DNA of 64,000 nt from V1-33 sp039795165 (GTDB taxonomy: Bacteria; Verrucomicrobiota; Verrucomicrobiia; Verrucomicrobiales; V1-33). The translations under genes and the position numbers were made by a program. Under the pieces are notes generated by a model. It saw nothing but the letters and a program-made list of their open reading frames with translations. It made no database searches and had not been told where the DNA came from. This document shows, piece by piece, positions 61,807 through 64,000 of this stretch (position 1 is the stretch's first letter; every line of letters begins with the position of its first letter). The stretch spans positions 1 through 64,000 of the forward strand of contig JBDKER010000016.1 in assembly GCA_039795165.1 (NCBI GenBank). The letters run 5' to 3'.

Positions 61807-63204
61807 ATGGCCCGATCCCTCAATCCCTCCACCCGCGACAAAGCCCTCCAGCTCAATCTCGATAACTCGAAATACGGCACCTTCGCGGAAATCGGAGCCG
61901 GACAGGAAACAGCCGCGTGGTTCTTCAAGGTCGGCGGAGCCTCGGGCACCATCGCCAAAACCATGTCGGCCTACGACATGACTATGAGCGATGCCATCTA
62001 CGGTGCCAGCCCGCGCTACGTCTCCCGCGAACGCCTCCAGGCAATGCTCGCCCACGAATTCAACATTCTCGTGGAACGCCTCGGCCCCCAGCGGGGTGCC
62101 TCCACCACGTTCTTCGCCTTCTGCAATACAGTCCGCGCCCGCGCCTACAACGACCGCGCCGACACGGAATGCCACGGCTGGATGGGCATCCGACTCCAGA
62201 CTTCCCCGCAGGGACCCGCCAACGATATCCTCCTCCACGTCCGCCTCACCGACGACACCAACATCGAACAACAGCGCGCTCTCGGCACCCTCGGCGTCAA
62301 TCTCATCTACGCCGCCCTCCACCTCCGCCACTCCCTCCGCGCCTTCATCGAATCCCTCACCGACGAACTCCGCACCAGCTCAGTCGAAATCGACATGCTC
62401 AAATTCCACGGCCCGGACTTCGCCTCCATCGATAACCGCGAAGTCGCCCTCCAGCTCGTCGAAAGCGGCCTCACCGACGCCGCCTTCTTCACCGCAGAAG
62501 GCGAAGTCATGCAGGTCAGTGAACGCCTCTACAAAAAACCAGTCCTCGTCCTCCGCGGCAGCTTCAACCCAGCCACCCTCGTCCACACGGACATGCTCGC
62601 CAGCGCAGCGACCGAATTCCGCCGTCAGCTCCGCTCGCCCGAAACCCCATGGGTCGAACTCATGGAATTCTCCATCAATAACCTCTTCGCTCCCGTCGGC
62701 GAAGTAACTCACGAGGACTTCCTGCGCCGCGCCACCGCCCTCCAGAAACTCGGTAAAAGCGTCCTCATCTCGCGCTTCGGTGCCTTCCACCGCCTCGGTT
62801 CCTACCTCAGCCGCTACACCCAGGAACCCGTCGGCCTCGTCCTCAGCCTCGATGTCTTCGAACGCCTCTTCCAGGAAAAATGGTACGACGACCTCCCGGG
62901 CGGCATCCTCGAAAACTTCGGTCGCCTCTTCAAACACCAACTGCGCCTCTACGTCTACCCTGTCCTCGACCGCGAATCAGGTCAGGTCCGCTCCGTCTCC
63001 CGCGCGGAAATCCCGGAACACCTCCGCAGCCTCTTCGCTTACCTCAAGGAAAATCAACGCATCATCAGCATCGCCGGAAACGCCAACCGCCAGCTCCTCC
63101 AGTTCTGGACCACCGACATCCGCCGCATGCGCGAAGAAGGCGACCCCACATGGCGTACCCTCGTCCCACCGGAAGTCGCCGAAGTCTACGGAGACGACGC
63201 CTGA
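61807..63204 (+). CDS. Conserved ~465-residue protein of unknown function
   Basis: The protein begins 'MARSLNPSTRDKALQLNLDNSKYGTFAEIGAGQETAAWFFKVGGASGTIAKTMSAYDMTMSDAIYG'-type sequence (split: 'DNSKYGTFAEIGAGQE', 'FKVGGASGTIAKTMSAYDM'). It belongs to a conserved family found in several phyla and often called nicotinate-nucleotide adenylyltransferase or TonB-dependent receptor, neither supported. 'VLVLRGSFNPATLVHTDML' recalls the nucleotidyltransferase G-S-F-N-P motif but lacks the H-x-G-H. No signal peptide or membrane segment is visible. It is divergent from the sulfatase. Confidence 0.7.
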   Translation: MARSLNPSTRDKALQLNLDNSKYGTFAEIGAGQETAAWFFKVGGASGTIAKTMSAYDMTMSDAIYGASPRYVSRERLQAMLAHEFNILVERLGPQRGASTTFFAFCNTVRARAYNDRADTECHGWMGIRLQTSPQGPANDILLHVRLTDDTNIEQQRALGTLGVNLIYAALHLRHSLRAFIESLTDELRTSSVEIDMLKFHGPDFASIDNREVALQLVESGLTDAAFFTAEGEVMQVSERLYKKPVLVLRGSFNPATLVHTDMLASAATEFRRQLRSPETPWVELMEFSINNLFAPVGEVTHEDFLRRATALQKLGKSVLISRFGAFHRLGSYLSRYTQEPVGLVLSLDVFERLFQEKWYDDLPGGILENFGRLFKHQLRLYVYPVLDRESGQVRSVSRAEIPEHLRSLFAYLKENQRIISIAGNANRQLLQFWTTDIRRMREEGDPTWRTLVPPEVAEVYGDDA

Positions 63205-63335
63205 TTCCCCAGCCACTCCCACGCCAATCTCCTCACGCCGACACGGAGAAAATTTTTTCGTGAAAATACCCCCAAACCGCGCTTGTTGCGTACTGTATCT
63301 GCTCTTCCGAACGACCGAACCCTTCTGATCATCCC

Positions 63336-64000
63336 ATGGACTCCGGATCCCGCTACGCCCGCTCCCTTTCCCGCCGCGGATTTCTCCACGTCGGCACCTG
63401 CACCGCTCTCGGCCTTACGCTTGGAGACTTCTTCCGCATGAAGGCGCGTGCCGACCTCAAGCACTACGACTCCGTCGAAGGAAAAGCGAAAAGCGTCATC
63501 CACATATTCCTTCCCGGCGGCATGGCCCACCAGGAAAGCTTCGACCCGAAACCCCTCGCCCCTCCCGAATACCGCGGCCCCCTCGGTGCCATCAATTCCA
63601 ATGTCGAAGGCATCCAGTTCGGTGAACTCTGGAAGAATACCGCCCAGGTCGCCGACAAACTCGTGGTCGTCCGCAGCATGACCCACGGCGAAGCCGCCCA
63701 CGAACGCGGCACCCACAACATGTTCACGGGCTACCGCCCCAGCCCAGCCCTCCAGTACCCCAGCTTCGGTTCCGTCATCTCTCACGAATTCGGCTCGAAA
63801 AACAGCCTCCCGCCCTACGTCTGCATTCCCGGCCAACCCAACGAATTCGCCGGCAGCGGCTACCTCAGCAGCGCCTACGGCCCCTTCAGCCTCGGCGCCG
63901 ACCCAGCCGGCGGCAACTTCAAAGTCCAGGACCTCGCCCTCCCAGGCGGTGTCACCGAAGGACGCTTCAACCGCCGCCGCGCCATCCTCGACGGCATCGA
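63336..64000 (+). CDS. DUF1501 protein, cut by the window edge
   Basis: The reading frame is open from the ATG at 63336 to the last base, so only the first 221 residues are seen. A twin-arginine signal ('RSLSRRGFLHVGTCTALGLTL') precedes the DUF1501 body ('KSVIHIFLPGGMAHQESFDPKP', 'ADKLVVVRSMTHGEAAHERGTHNMFTGYRPSPAL', 'PSFGSVISHEFG'). It is a second, distinct member beside the gene at 42-44 kb. No DUF1549/DUF1553 partner is adjacent on the visible side. Confidence 0.9.
   Translation, partial: MDSGSRYARSLSRRGFLHVGTCTALGLTLGDFFRMKARADLKHYDSVEGKAKSVIHIFLPGGMAHQESFDPKPLAPPEYRGPLGAINSNVEGIQFGELWKNTAQVADKLVVVRSMTHGEAAHERGTHNMFTGYRPSPALQYPSFGSVISHEFGSKNSLPPYVCIPGQPNEFAGSGYLSSAYGPFSLGADPAGGNFKVQDLALPGGVTEGRFNRRRAILDGI

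Noticed and set aside
63240..63262. Hairpin with A/T run (CACGGAGAAAATTTTTTCGTG) before the last DUF1501 gene
   Set aside because: The stem has mismatches and no T-run follows outside it, so neither a terminator nor an operator can be called.
1..64000. CRISPR array or transposase genes
   Set aside because: No regularly spaced direct repeats and no DDE, HUH or Cas motifs were seen anywhere in the window.

Overview
The window looks like a Gram-negative member of the Verrucomicrobiota; the phylum assignment is an inference from gene content. It is GC-rich and combines ExbB/ExbD/OmpA envelope genes and an LPS-type heptosyltransferase with secreted families typical of the PVC group: two DUF1501 proteins, a DUF1549/DUF1553 cytochrome, two DUF1080 proteins, a ThuA protein and a formylglycine-type sulfatase. 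Most of the window is ordinary chromosome, densely packed in short operons joined by ATGA overlaps.

Layout. (1) 1-7.5 kb is an accessory island. It holds a tyrosine integrase, two short RHS 'tip' genes each joined by an ATGA overlap to a small downstream gene (toxin-immunity architecture), a Phd/PIN toxin-antitoxin pair at the broken 5' end of the second RHS gene, a pair of inverted ~108-bp repeats, and a glycosyltransferase fragment. The second RHS tip carries His/Cys blocks like those of caspase-fold (clan CD) peptidases. (2) 7.5-16.4 kb is mainly envelope: exbB-exbD-TPR-yjbQ, an OmpA-like protein, a lipoprotein hydrolase, a lipoprotein cytochrome, and a GT9 glycosyltransferase (15.4-16.4 kb) that is the downstream partner of rfbB. 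(3) 16.4-23.3 kb holds rfbB, an outer-membrane barrel protein and nuoHIJKL without nuoM or nuoN. A perfect CRP/FNR-type palindrome lies 35 bp upstream of nuoH. (4) 23.4-35.5 kb holds an EF-hand protein with a clear terminator behind it, ThuA-folP, an ArsC-like protein, a quinone oxidoreductase with a nucleoside transporter, asparagine synthetase, an ankyrin/L,D-transpeptidase fusion and a repeat lipoprotein. (5) 35.5-48.3 kb holds a TroA-like metal-binding protein coupled to bioB, a secreted protein with G-H and G-C motifs, a 1311-residue fusion ending in an azurin-like copper domain, the DUF1501-DUF1549/1553-DUF1080 set, xerD and tdh. (6) 48.5-55.4 kb holds an FAD oxidoreductase, a lipoprotein, prmA, a MidA-like methyltransferase, an HTTM-like membrane pair, ridA and a second DUF1080 protein. 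(7) 55.4-59.0 kb is a carotenoid-type operon: aldehyde dehydrogenase, CrtI-family desaturase and acyltransferase. (8) 59.1-64 kb holds a membrane protein, a sulfatase, a conserved ~465-residue protein of unknown role and a second DUF1501 gene that runs off the edge.

The candidates for something new are the paired RHS tips, the two proteins with caspase-like His/Cys blocks (4.5-5.1 kb and 37.5-38.3 kb), the TIM-barrel/propeller/cupredoxin fusion and the palindrome controlling a partial complex I operon. All functions are read from sequence motifs; no database search was run.
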